From Rubripirellula amarantea (GTDB taxonomy: Bacteria; Planctomycetota; Planctomycetia; Pirellulales; Pirellulaceae): DNA of 64,000 bases. The stretch's first letter is position 1. Each line of letters starts with the position of its first letter. The notes under the pieces were generated by a model. It made no database searches and was not told the DNA's origin. It saw only the letters and a program-made list of their open reading frames with translations. The stretch is from NCBI RefSeq assembly GCF_007859865.1, contig NZ_SJPI01000001.1, positions 3,223,406 to 3,287,405 of the forward strand, given 5' to 3'. The translations under genes and the position numbers were made by a program. Shown here in pieces: positions 17,399 through 26,548 of this stretch.

Positions 17399-18940
17399 AT
17401 GCAAACTAGCTTGAAGAAGTTTCGAAATCGAATCCTTGCCTTCGCAGCCAGCGCTGTGTTGTTGAGTTCCCCGTTGATCGCGGCTGAGCTTTCTTTTTCG
17501 ACCCTGTTGGGCGGTTCGGAATGGGAGCACGCGCGAGATGTCTTCGTTGATGATTCGGGGTTTGTCTATGTCGTCGGGGGGACACGATCGAGTGACTTTC
17601 CCACAACGTCGAACGCTTTGCAGACTGCTCACGACAAGTCGGGCGACAAAATTGGATCGGGTGGATACTGCGACGTCATTGTGTCGAAGTTTGCTAAGTC
17701 GGGAGAACTGGTCTGGTCGACGCTGCTAGGCGGTCCGAATTACGATCGGGCCTACGCCGTGGAGGTCGACCACGATGGCTACGTCTACGTTGCTGGCCGA
17801 GCCGGTCCTGGTTTTCCCGTTACTGAGAACGCATTTCAAACGACGTTTCAGGGTGCTGACGCTGGTATCTATGGAATGCAAAATGGATTTGTCGCAAAGA
17901 TCAATCCCGAAGGATCGGCGATTGAGTGGGCATCCTACGTGGGTGTGGGTGTGCTTTGCCGAGACATTTCGATTGATGATCAAGGTGACGTGTATCTACC
18001 AACCAGCTATTCGGGGAAAGGACCACTTCCACCCGCGTCATGGTTTGAAAGCTCATTTCAACCTAGTCCCGGTGGAGGTGCAGATACCGGGGCGATGAAG
18101 ATCACGTCCGACGGTCGTCGTGTTGTTTGGGCAACTTGGTTGGGCGGTAGTGGGTTAGAAGTTCCCAACACGGGCATCCGGATTGATTCTGAAAAGAACG
18201 TGTTTCTGAATTTGACCACTGAATCAACGGACATGCCTACTACTTCGGGAGCCCATGACCGCTCGCACAACGGCGGCAAAGACGCTTACATTGCAAAGCT
18301 TAGTCCCGATGGTTCACGGTTGTTGTACGGAACTTACTTTGGCGGGGCGGGTGACGAGTACGGAAACAGTACCCACAACTTGGCCATTGACCGACAAGGG
18401 AACGCGTACTTGGTGAATGCATCAGACCAAAATGATATGCCGGTAACCCCGGGAGTTATTCAGTCACGTTTGAAAGGCGAACGCAATATCGTCGCGGCAA
18501 AGTTTTCGCCGACGGGGGCGTTGTTGTGCTGCACTTACCTGGGCGGCAGCGGTGCAGACGGTCCCGATGGAGTTTACACAAATGACGATGGCGAAGTCTT
18601 TTTCACGGGGACAACATCTTCAGCCGATTTTCCAACAACCGGGGACGCGATTCAAAGCCAAAAGTCCGGACAGAACGACGCAGTGATTGTCTCGCTTAAC
18701 GCTGATTTCTCGCATGTGAACTATGCGAGCTTTTTGGGAGGCAAGAGCTACGATGATGGTCGGTCATGCTTCCTCGACAAGCAGGGATCGTTTTACGTTG
18801 TAGGTTCGACGAATGGACCGGGATGGCCAAGCGTACGTCCCGCACAAAAAGAATTTGCTGGCGGAGGTGGAGGAAAGGAACTTTGCTACCAAGGCGGTTG
18901 CTACGCTGGCGATATCATCGTCTCGAAAATTCGGTTCTGA
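17399..18940 (+). CDS. Secreted SBBP-repeat beta-propeller protein
   Basis: 513 residues. A signal peptide (MQTSLKKFRNRILAFAASAV, cleaved near PLIAA) is followed by seven repeats of about 65 residues of the SBBP kind, each with a phrase like STLLGG, then a D-x-x-G-x-x-Y-V strand and a SSDFPTT turn (e.g. FVYVVGGTRSSDFPTT and VFFTGTTSSADFPTT). Seven repeats would close a seven-bladed propeller. Such proteins are exported and act as scaffolds or binding proteins; no catalytic site is visible. The start at 17399 has GGAG nine bases upstream; the frame extends to 17363 but the added residues are not signal-like. Confidence 0.88.
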   Translation: MQTSLKKFRNRILAFAASAVLLSSPLIAAELSFSTLLGGSEWEHARDVFVDDSGFVYVVGGTRSSDFPTTSNALQTAHDKSGDKIGSGGYCDVIVSKFAKSGELVWSTLLGGPNYDRAYAVEVDHDGYVYVAGRAGPGFPVTENAFQTTFQGADAGIYGMQNGFVAKINPEGSAIEWASYVGVGVLCRDISIDDQGDVYLPTSYSGKGPLPPASWFESSFQPSPGGGADTGAMKITSDGRRVVWATWLGGSGLEVPNTGIRIDSEKNVFLNLTTESTDMPTTSGAHDRSHNGGKDAYIAKLSPDGSRLLYGTYFGGAGDEYGNSTHNLAIDRQGNAYLVNASDQNDMPVTPGVIQSRLKGERNIVAAKFSPTGALLCCTYLGGSGADGPDGVYTNDDGEVFFTGTTSSADFPTTGDAIQSQKSGQNDAVIVSLNADFSHVNYASFLGGKSYDDGRSCFLDKQGSFYVVGSTNGPGWPSVRPAQKEFAGGGGGKELCYQGGCYAGDIIVSKIRF

Positions 18941-19075
18941 TCAACGACGATCTCTCGGTTTGGTGAGACAAGCTTGTCGGTAGATCAGTGATGACGACTT
19001 GTAAGGCTCGAATCCGTGAACGACTCACAATCAAGCATTCGAGCACCAAGCTCCGGCATTCAGGTACCTGAGCAA

Positions 19076-19876
19076 TCACAGGTCATCATTGGCACCGCGT
19101 GAGGATGTGGGTGAGTGATTGATTTCAGTGCGACTTGGTTCAATCCAGCGATCCGATGAACTTCGCGTTCGAACAAAAACGGAATCGCCCGAATCCGAGT
19201 GGCTGACTCGATTGGCGATTGTACTGGCGAGAAATAGTAAATCGTCTTCGCTGACATCGACGAACGAGTCGAGCGATCGTATTGCCGCTAATACTTCCTC
19301 GTGCAATTCGTTTCCGCCATGTGATTTCTTCCATGCTGTTTGGTTCGACCGTTGCACCAGGTAGGCCGGATAACGACGCCAGCGAAACGGGTAATTGATC
19401 GCAACCGCTAGGGTCAGCATGATCAATGTGTTCAGCAGCACGGGATACAAAACAAAATAGAACCCAAGTTCGTGAACGGCCGTACCACCCATGACCGCGG
19501 TGAACGCAGTTGCGCCACCGGGCGGGTGAATGCACTTAAGCTGATACATCGCGCCGATTGCCAATCCCACAGCCAGTGGTGTCGCGATCGTTGGATCGCT
19601 CACTCCATAGGCGCAACTTACTCCGATGAAGGCAGAGATTGTGTGGCCACCGACAACTGGCCAAGGTTGAGAAAGCGGGCCATGGGGTACCGCGTACAAT
19701 AGCACGGCAGTCGCACCCATCGATGCAATCACACCGGCCGCCGCGGCTGCTGGCAAGCTATACTGGGTAATGGTGAAAACACAGAAAATCGCGAAGCAAG
19801 ATCCTATGGCAGAAACCCATTTTTCGGACCAGCTTACTTCTACTAGTTCAACACCAAGCCACTTCAAAGCTTGCAT
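19076..19876 (-). CDS. HPP family integral membrane protein
   Basis: 266 residues. Four or five membrane helices fill residues 20-165, with the family signature IHPPGGATA at 116-124 and a GGHTISAFIGVSCAYG helix before it. HPP proteins in cyanobacteria and plants are linked to nitrite transport, but bacterial members are mostly uncharacterised. The C-terminal 90 residues are cytoplasmic and charged, with short acidic helices (EEVLAAIRSLDSFVDVSEDD), and no CBS pair that I can recognise. It stands alone on the minus strand, with gaps of 135 and 268 bases to its neighbours. Confidence 0.88.
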   Translation of the reverse strand: MQALKWLGVELVEVSWSEKWVSAIGSCFAIFCVFTITQYSLPAAAAAGVIASMGATAVLLYAVPHGPLSQPWPVVGGHTISAFIGVSCAYGVSDPTIATPLAVGLAIGAMYQLKCIHPPGGATAFTAVMGGTAVHELGFYFVLYPVLLNTLIMLTLAVAINYPFRWRRYPAYLVQRSNQTAWKKSHGGNELHEEVLAAIRSLDSFVDVSEDDLLFLASTIANRVSHSDSGDSVFVRTRSSSDRWIEPSRTEINHSPTSSRGANDDL

Positions 19877-20144
19877 CAGAAATTATCCGGCTATCAATAG
19901 TATCGATCGACATCGGGCATAGCTGTGTCCGCTCACAGCCACGTCACGTGTCCATCGGCCTGACAAGATAGAGCAACGGAGTTCTGAGTCAATGGAATCA
20001 TTCGCAAGTTACCGCTACGCAATCACCGTAGGTATCGACACGCTTCCTGGGACTCATTTTCTAGTCATGGAAATAGCGACTGCTGAAAAGTTGATCTCGG
20101 TGCGAGATATCGTCTTGTAGGCGCTAAATTTCAGGCAGATAAGG

Positions 20145-21005
20145 TCAGAAGCCGGCGGGAGCAAGCGTCGTTGCTTGCTCAATCTCTTTCTCACTCGGAT
20201 CGCGGAGTGCTTCGAGGCGATCTTGCGAAGGATCGAACGAAACAAGTCCAAAGGTTTGAAAGGATTCCAGCCAAGACGACATCGGCCACTCACCCCATTT
20301 CGCTCGAAATCGTTTGGCGTTGCTGATGATTTCGTGAAAATGATTGAGCGGTGGTTTGCATACCGGATGGTGTTGATGAAACGCTAATGCACCCACGAAG
20401 CCGAATGGGATGCCGGATCGACGAGCAGAAAAGGCAAAGTCCGTGTCCTCGCCGCCGTAGCCATCGAACGAGGGATCGAAGCCGCCCATTGTTGCAAAAT
20501 CTGTTTTGGTGATACCGAAGCAAAGCGACCAAAACATTTCATAGCGAGTGGATGGCTCGCGTTGATGGTGGGCGAGGTCGGGTTGAAGTGGATGTGGAAC
20601 GGCGACGGATGCTATTTCGTCTAACGTCCACGTATCGTCAGTTGCTCCAGCGGGAAGATAGCGAGGACTCCCCATCCACAATCTTGGATCCTCGGACAAT
20701 GCCGTATCAAAGGTTTCGATCATGTCAGGTGACGGAATGCAATCCACATCCAGAAAGATCATCCGTTCGGAACGACAAAGCTCGGCAGCATGGTTTCGTG
20801 CCTCCGCGAGTGGCAATCGGTTTCCATCGCCGTTTATCCGAGAATGTCTTATGTCGAGTCCCATTGGATCCGGTAGATCAACGTCTTGGTCCATGCCGAC
20901 GACGATCCACTGATTTGGCGAGCTATGAGATTGGCTAAGTCCCGCGAGCAAATTTTCCAGATGCGATTGGCGACCTCGAACAATCGTTAGGACACTAACT
21001 GACAT
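20145..21005 (-). CDS. Family 2 glycosyltransferase with galactosyltransferase-type C-terminus
   Basis: 286 residues. GT-A fold with an MSVSVLTIVRGR start, a D-x-D site in MIFLDVDCIPSPDMIETF, and a GGFDPSFDGYGGEDTDF sequence typical of the C-terminal region of GT2/GT7-type enzymes. The ATG at 21005 has AGGA nearby; the longer frame begins at 21047 inside the upstream gene. It overlaps the MurG-like gene by 19 bases, so the two are translated together. Cytoplasmic or membrane-peripheral. The acceptor is probably a cell-surface glycan. Confidence 0.88.
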   Translation of the reverse strand: MSVSVLTIVRGRQSHLENLLAGLSQSHSSPNQWIVVGMDQDVDLPDPMGLDIRHSRINGDGNRLPLAEARNHAAELCRSERMIFLDVDCIPSPDMIETFDTALSEDPRLWMGSPRYLPAGATDDTWTLDEIASVAVPHPLQPDLAHHQREPSTRYEMFWSLCFGITKTDFATMGGFDPSFDGYGGEDTDFAFSARRSGIPFGFVGALAFHQHHPVCKPPLNHFHEIISNAKRFRAKWGEWPMSSWLESFQTFGLVSFDPSQDRLEALRDPSEKEIEQATTLAPAGF

Positions 21006-22090
21006 GAGGTTCCTTCCACGGTTTGCCGGCGTTGCGATCGAGACCACAAAGCGACCCGTTCGATATGCAGTGCGGCTTGTTGAGCACCGTCGCCAACAAA
21101 CAGTCGGTCCCAGCGACTAGGATCGAGTTGTTTTGCTCGAGCGATGATCGTCGGCCACTGCGATGTTTCGGGCCACCGCGAAAGTCCGATGGCAAGCTGT
21201 TCGCGTTCTAAAATCATGGTCTTGCGGAGTTGTTCATCGAACGGGCGATCTTCGGTGATTGCTACGAACCGGCAACGTGAATTCCCGAGCTCCATGACAC
21301 TGTTGTGGCCAGCGGATGTCACCACGACTTCCGCCGATTGAAGGTACCTTTGCGGATCGGCTACCCAGCCAAGAAATTGTAAGTTGTCGGGAGTGTCGTC
21401 GCTTTGGTCGTTGTCTGACTTGCCGATCACAATCCATTCGTGATCGGGCAACAACGCCGCCGCCTCGCGAAGAATACGATGAACATCCTGCGATCCCCCG
21501 CGACCGAACATGACGACGATTCGGTTCGGAACTTTCTCGGCGCTGTGGGTGCACCGTGAATCTCGGCAGAAACCGTCGAGGTAAACGGTTTTTTGTTTGA
21601 CCCATTCTGGGGTGATCTCATCTTCCATTTGTTCCGGGAAGGGCGCTAAGAGAGAATGCGCTGCCGCGTAAGCTCCCAAATGTGCCGGGTCACTGCGGTC
21701 GCCATGCTGCCTGATCACAATTTGTGGAATCGAAGCCAAGCGAGTCAGCATCGAGATCTCGGCTGAAACATCGACGACGACCACGTCGGGTTTGTGGTCG
21801 TCTAACCATGCGGTGTATTGCGCAACTCGCCGAGTGATGTTGTCGGTCCAGAGAGGTGCATAGTGCAACGAGGGAACGTCGCTCGCATAGGCTAAGCCGC
21901 GTTCGGGAATATCATCAATGTCGCACGCTATCTCTTCCACCGATGTAAGAGTGGGGCCTTCCCAATCCAACTCATGAATCCGACTCGTGATCACCGTCGC
22001 AGGCAAATCAAGGTGCTTTAGAATCGCTTCGGTGCGATGCTTATGACCGAGCCCGTGATAGTGAACGTAGAAACCAATTTTCGCAATCAT
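20987..22090 (-). CDS. MurG-like (GT28-type) glycosyltransferase
   Basis: 367 residues. It opens IGFYVHYHGLGHKHRTEAIL, a glycine-rich acceptor loop, and ends with VVTSAGHNSVMELGNSRCRF, the donor-binding signature of MurG/MGDG-type enzymes. It is not MurG itself, which lies in the division cluster and has a different N-terminus. The ATG at 22090 overlaps the stop of the GT4 gene as ATGA; the longer frame from 22183 would lie inside that gene. It is the middle gene of a three-gene glycosyltransferase operon. Confidence 0.85.
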   Translation of the reverse strand: MIAKIGFYVHYHGLGHKHRTEAILKHLDLPATVITSRIHELDWEGPTLTSVEEIACDIDDIPERGLAYASDVPSLHYAPLWTDNITRRVAQYTAWLDDHKPDVVVVDVSAEISMLTRLASIPQIVIRQHGDRSDPAHLGAYAAAHSLLAPFPEQMEDEITPEWVKQKTVYLDGFCRDSRCTHSAEKVPNRIVVMFGRGGSQDVHRILREAAALLPDHEWIVIGKSDNDQSDDTPDNLQFLGWVADPQRYLQSAEVVVTSAGHNSVMELGNSRCRFVAITEDRPFDEQLRKTMILEREQLAIGLSRWPETSQWPTIIARAKQLDPSRWDRLFVGDGAQQAALHIERVALWSRSQRRQTVEGTSCQLVS

Positions 22091-23157
22091 GCCGCCACCT
22101 CGGTCGGTGCTATTTGATAGAGCTGCTCGTAGTTTCGAACCATTCTGAGTAGCCCGAACTGTTCCTGGGCAACTCGTCGGCAAACTTCACCGCTAAGTTG
22201 CAGGCATCGCTTCACTGCATGCGCTAATTCATCAACGTTGTCCGGTGCAGCGAGTTGACCGACGTGTTGGGTGATTAGTTCGGGTAGGGCACCACGCGCG
22301 AAACCTGCGACGGGCGTTCCACAGGCCAAAGCTTCTGCGACAACCAAGCCGAATGGTTCGTCCCAACACGGAGTCACCAGTGCGACGGCTGATCGGCTGA
22401 TCAACTGGCACAGCTCATCGTGATCGCGATGCCCCAAAAATGCATCACCGGGTTGGAGTCTTGGGAAAACTTCGCGATCGAAGTACTGTTGATCCGAGAT
22501 TGGACCCACGACATCGATGGAAAGGCCTGCGCGATGAGCAGCATCGATCGCGTAGTGCGTGCCTTTGTCCGAAAGAATCCGTCCAAACCAAATCGCGCGT
22601 TGTGTCTTTGTTGAGCTGCAGGTCTTCCAAAAGTCCGTGTCGACGCCGTTATGAATGACTGTTTGACGGGGAAGGGCGATCGACCAAGCGTTCGCATTCG
22701 CTTCGGAGATGTTGACAAAGTCACCACAGGCCAACGGGCCACGATCTCGAATCTCATCCACCATCCGAGGAAGTGGTGGGGCATGAAGCGTGGTCAGCAT
22801 CCGAACCGGAAGTGTCGAAGCAAACCGCAACGGAATGGGGCTGAGTGAATGATTGTGGATGACGTCAAAGTTTGACGACGCAAGGTTAGCCATCAAGTTG
22901 GCGTAAGCTTCATCCTCAACGGACTCCACCCACTCGACGTCGTAATGACCTAGACGACGTTGGGAATCGGGGATCGTGCCGGCGGCGACGACGGGGTGAA
23001 CTGGAAGTCGAGGATCGGAATCGCCTGCGGCAAAGAGAGTCACCTGATGACCACGTGAGACCAAGCGACTTACAAATTGATGAGTAAACGTTTCCAGTCC
23101 ACCAGCAAACGGTTTTGCGATTGGGAACTTCAGGTGCCCAATGATCCCAATCTTCAT
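22087..23157 (-). CDS. Glycosyltransferase family 4
   Basis: 356 residues, GT-B fold. N-terminus MKIGIIGHLKFPIAKPFAGG-LETFTHQF, with glycine loop; middle IWFGRILSDKGTHYAIDAAH; hallmark EPFGLVVAEALACGTPVAGF with GALPELI. It resembles the enzyme at 5333-6343 in overall plan but is a distinct sequence. It is the first gene of the three-gene glycosyltransferase operon, 377 bases from the divergent MATE transporter gene; together the four could make and export a surface glycan or glycolipid. Confidence 0.9.
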   Translation of the reverse strand: MKIGIIGHLKFPIAKPFAGGLETFTHQFVSRLVSRGHQVTLFAAGDSDPRLPVHPVVAAGTIPDSQRRLGHYDVEWVESVEDEAYANLMANLASSNFDVIHNHSLSPIPLRFASTLPVRMLTTLHAPPLPRMVDEIRDRGPLACGDFVNISEANANAWSIALPRQTVIHNGVDTDFWKTCSSTKTQRAIWFGRILSDKGTHYAIDAAHRAGLSIDVVGPISDQQYFDREVFPRLQPGDAFLGHRDHDELCQLISRSAVALVTPCWDEPFGLVVAEALACGTPVAGFARGALPELITQHVGQLAAPDNVDELAHAVKRCLQLSGEVCRRVAQEQFGLLRMVRNYEQLYQIAPTEVAA

Positions 23158-23534
23158 TTCGTCGACTCCAACTTGCTCTTATCAGGGGTGAGGATGTGAG
23201 TTACGCTTCGATCGAATTTTGAGTTTCGGTCGATACGATTCCGATGCCTTCCATGGGTGGGCTGGCAACTCCGGTTTCGCGAGTTAGCATTTCTGCCTTT
23301 GCGATTGTGTTGCTAACCTTTGCCAATGATTGAAAGATTTGATTCAACAGGCGAGGTGATGAGTCCACGACCAATGATTGAACAGGTGAGGGTTGCACTT
23401 CGCGATCTCCAACGATGGGTGGAAGAAGTAGTTCTTAGATTGCTCATGTCTCTAAGCAGCTTGTGGGCCAATTGGCTCAAAATCTGCGGCCTGGCAAAAC
23501 GGAAGTTTCTAACTCAAGGAAATGCAACGATTTA
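23158..23534. other. Divergent promoter region, GT operon and MATE gene
   Basis: 377 bases between divergent start codons. Short frames on both strands (23201-23398 minus, 23320-23535 plus) overlap each other and match nothing I know. The plus one ends at the MATE start. No clear operator or terminator was seen. Confidence 0.35.
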
Positions 23535-24953
23535 ATGACATTGACTTCGCCCTCAGATGATCGCGTGACATTCGGCTACCGAGCGATGTTGAATGTTGCG
23601 CTTCCACTCACCGCCACCGTTGGTTGTTTTGCGATCACTCTCTTTACCGACCGAACGCTGTTGATGTGGTACCAACCTGTTTCTTCCGCAGCATCGATCG
23701 CGGCAGGGAACTTGTACTGGGCAACTGTGTGTATCCCCGTGACGGCTATGGGATTCATCACTCCTTTGGTGGCCATTGCGATGGGGCCCAAGCGAAGGCG
23801 CGGCATCGCGAATCAACGTGTGTGGAGTTTGCTTTGGCAATCGATTTGGATCACGTTGTTTTGTGTTCCGATCTTCGCCGTTATCGGTTTGCTAAGTGGT
23901 TCTATTTTTACTGCCGTCGGCCACGCACCTGAATTGGCGGCAGAGGAAGCGACCTACTTTCGAACGTTGTTGTTAGTGGCACCGGCATCGATGTTGGAAG
24001 CTGGATTAACTGCGTTCTTCATCGGCCGCCGAATCACCAGTCCAATTTTGCGAGCGAACATTGCTTCGGCAGTGCTGAACGTCGTCTTAGATGTTTGGAT
24101 CATCTTTGGTGGACTCGGAGTGCCCGCCATGGGAGTGTTGGGAGCAGCATTAGCGACGGCAGTTTCGATGTGGTTCAAGGTCGGCGTGTTTGCCGTCCTG
24201 CTGGTTCGATTGCGATCGTTTGGTCGGTACCGACTATCGGCTTGGCGGCCGAGTAAACGACTGATGTCCGAGATCATGGTTCCCGGTTCGGCTCTAGGGA
24301 TTCAGCAACTGATCCGATCCCTGTTGTTTAGCTTTGTGCTAATGGCGATTGGTGCCGCATCGGTCAACGGACTGGCGGCAACCTCGGCGGCCTTGAGTCT
24401 TTATCAGTTGCTCTCGATACCAGCGATTGGCTTGGCAACAGCGGTCACGGTTATCACCGGCCAAGCCTACGCGAAGAGCGGGATGGAGTTGGCGAAGCAC
24501 GTCATCTTTCGAAGTTTGTTTCTGGGGTTATCGTTCGCGTTGATCTTGTCAGGGTTGCTGGTGGTGTTTCCCCAGGCACTTCTGGCGATTTCGCTGGGCG
24601 GTGTCGATGACATGCAGCGAGCGGAAATCGAACCTCTAGCGGCACGCCTGCTCGGCTTTGCCGCCGTCTACTGTCTCGTCGACGTTAGCGGTTTGATCTT
24701 GGCCGCGTCCGCAAAAAGTATTGGTCGAACATCTTTGATATTGGTGGCCACAGCGATTCCAGGATTCACGTGCGTGGCGGTAGGGTGGTTCAGCTCACCA
24801 TCCACCGACGCTGCTGTGACGCACTGGTGGACTGTCTTAATCGGCTGGGCCACGTTGCAGGTCATCGGGATTGCGTGGGGGATACGCCACACGTTGGTCG
24901 ATCAATCTCGCGCGATTCGTCCTCAAGAAAAAGCGGCATCGACATCAACGTAA
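23535..24953 (+). CDS. MATE family efflux transporter
   Basis: 472 residues with about twelve membrane helices in two similar halves, as in MATE/MatE multidrug exporters. Halves open YRAMLNVALPLTATVGCFA and LMSEIMVPGSALGIQQLIRS. Charged loops are short. I use the ATG at 23535 (MTLTSPSDDR) because the 24 residues before it, from 23463, overlap the unexplained leader and are not hydrophobic. It could export toxic compounds or act as a flippase for a product of the neighbouring glycosyltransferases; the sequence does not decide. Confidence 0.88.
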   Translation: MTLTSPSDDRVTFGYRAMLNVALPLTATVGCFAITLFTDRTLLMWYQPVSSAASIAAGNLYWATVCIPVTAMGFITPLVAIAMGPKRRRGIANQRVWSLLWQSIWITLFCVPIFAVIGLLSGSIFTAVGHAPELAAEEATYFRTLLLVAPASMLEAGLTAFFIGRRITSPILRANIASAVLNVVLDVWIIFGGLGVPAMGVLGAALATAVSMWFKVGVFAVLLVRLRSFGRYRLSAWRPSKRLMSEIMVPGSALGIQQLIRSLLFSFVLMAIGAASVNGLAATSAALSLYQLLSIPAIGLATAVTVITGQAYAKSGMELAKHVIFRSLFLGLSFALILSGLLVVFPQALLAISLGGVDDMQRAEIEPLAARLLGFAAVYCLVDVSGLILAASAKSIGRTSLILVATAIPGFTCVAVGWFSSPSTDAAVTHWWTVLIGWATLQVIGIAWGIRHTLVDQSRAIRPQEKAASTST

Positions 24954-25005
24954 TTGTCGTCAATCGCGATCCGCTTATAGGGCTAGAACGACCGAACATG
25001 CCAGG

Positions 25006-26076
25006 CTAACTGAAGCTCAGTCGAGGCAGCAACGTAGCGAACATGATTTCGTCTTGGGTGAGTTCAGCAACGCAATCGGGAGCGGTCTTCCTTACTGCTT
25101 CGATTAGCGTTGGCAGTTCTCCCGATGACGCCGACGCCAGAACGCCCGGATGGATATAGCTACTGCGGCAAACGGCTGGCGTATTTCCTAACTCATCTGC
25201 GGTAACCTTCACGGCCGCTACGATAGCTCGTTTGCGTTCGGCTTCGGGCATCTCGTGTTCAAGCGACGCCAACTCGGAACTGGCAATCACGCTACCCCAC
25301 CACGTTCGGAAATCCTTCGCTGTTACTTTGGCATCACAGATTTCTTCGAGGTACTGATTGATGTCTGAAGATTGCATGACAGCCGTGTCGCCGCATTGGG
25401 TTTCGTACATGAATAGAAACTGTCCGTCGAGTTCCTGGCACTGCTCGATTACCGTCGCGACTTTACGATCACGGAATTCGACCTTTTGTTGCTGCCCACT
25501 TTTTCCTGGGAAATCGAGCGACACAACGAAGCCATCGACGGCGACGTGATCGTCCGTTAGCGTCGTCGCACCGCGCGATCCGTTTTCCTTGGCATAGCGT
25601 GAGTTACCGACACGGATATGACCTTTGTCCAGAATCCGAATGACCGTTGCCGCCACGCGTTCGCGTGTGAGGCCGTCTTCGCGGAGGTCTCGTCGGACGC
25701 GTCGCCGAATTCGCGGTAGCAGTTCCGAGAAAAGTTCCATGCGATCGAATTTTGCGGCAGTACTGATCGCGTGCCAAGCGTCGTGATAGATGTATTGCGG
25801 TCTGCCGGCTTCGTCGATTCCTTTCGCCTGGATGTGACCGTCGGAATGAGGACAGATCCAAACGTCTTCCCAAGCAGGTGGAATGACAAGGCTGTCGATG
25901 CGCTGGCGATGCGTTTTCGACTTAAGCGTCTTGCCCGATGGCAGGCGATAGACGAAACCACGTCCGCACCTTCGTCTTGTGATCCCATCGTCGAAGTCAT
26001 TGACATACTTCAATCCAGCTTTTCTAGCGCGGCGAGCCTTCGAGGGCGATCTCGTTTTGGTAATCAGAGCCGACAT
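25006..26076 (-). CDS. DNA topoisomerase IB (poxvirus-like)
   Basis: 356 residues. The type IB catalytic set is visible: R155 and K163 in the HIRVGNSRYAKENGSRGATT block, R257 in TAKDFRTWWGS, and the nucleophile Y307 in VCRSSYIHPGV. The N-terminal domain (FVYRLPSGKTLKSKTHRQR; LVIPPAWEDVWICPHSDGH; KGIDEAGRPQYIYHDAW) is the bacterial Topoisom_IB domain. It nicks and reseals one DNA strand, relaxing supercoils in both directions without ATP. Such genes are scattered in bacteria and probably moved by transfer. It is convergent with the MATE gene, with 52 bases between their stops. Confidence 0.92.
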   Translation of the reverse strand: MSALITKTRSPSKARRARKAGLKYVNDFDDGITRRRCGRGFVYRLPSGKTLKSKTHRQRIDSLVIPPAWEDVWICPHSDGHIQAKGIDEAGRPQYIYHDAWHAISTAAKFDRMELFSELLPRIRRRVRRDLREDGLTRERVAATVIRILDKGHIRVGNSRYAKENGSRGATTLTDDHVAVDGFVVSLDFPGKSGQQQKVEFRDRKVATVIEQCQELDGQFLFMYETQCGDTAVMQSSDINQYLEEICDAKVTAKDFRTWWGSVIASSELASLEHEMPEAERKRAIVAAVKVTADELGNTPAVCRSSYIHPGVLASASSGELPTLIEAVRKTAPDCVAELTQDEIMFATLLPRLSFS

Positions 26077-26548
26077 GAAGTTCCACCGATCACATGCGGA
26101 AAATGTTTAAGACACTCGCTCTCCCGGAGCCGAAGTCGTCGAATGTCCGTGAGCAAGTGCGTGAGCAAGTGCCGTGCCACAACGCTCACGCGCCACCATG
26201 ATGTCGGGCAGCCGCGCTGAAACGTTAGCGTCATAGTGTTTGCATCAACGGGATGATGTTAGCGTCCTGGCAATAGAAGGATTGCCGTCCGGCCATCGGC
26301 TAGCTTCGTTGACAAGGCAGATGGATAGCCGAGTCGGCCTAGATTCGGCGATGTCACACGTGGGCACGACTCTGATAAGAAAGAAGGTTTGCAGAGTGAA
26401 CTTCAAGTAGACTTGGCGTGGACTTTTGATTTTGATGGCCACGACCTGTGGTCAAGGCGCACGGGCTATGTTTCACTTACGATCGACCGAGTACTTTCTT
26501 GGCGACGGCAGCCGCAACTTGTTCTTTCCGACCCACCGATAATCTTCA
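26077..26548. other. Divergent gene-free stretch
   Basis: 472 bases between the topoisomerase start (minus) and the GH88-like start (plus). It holds only short frames on either strand. A 12-base duplication GTGAGCAAGTGC occurs near 26150. No promoter or structured element was convincing. Confidence 0.35.

Noticed and set aside
20987-22090. murG of peptidoglycan synthesis
   Set aside because: The N-terminus and neighbours do not fit MurG, and no mur or fts genes are near.
25006-26076. Mobile element or integrase (tyrosine recombinase) reading of the Tyr protein
   Set aside because: The N-terminal domain and the VCRSSYIHPGV motif are those of topoisomerase IB, and no attachment sites or inverted repeats are around it.
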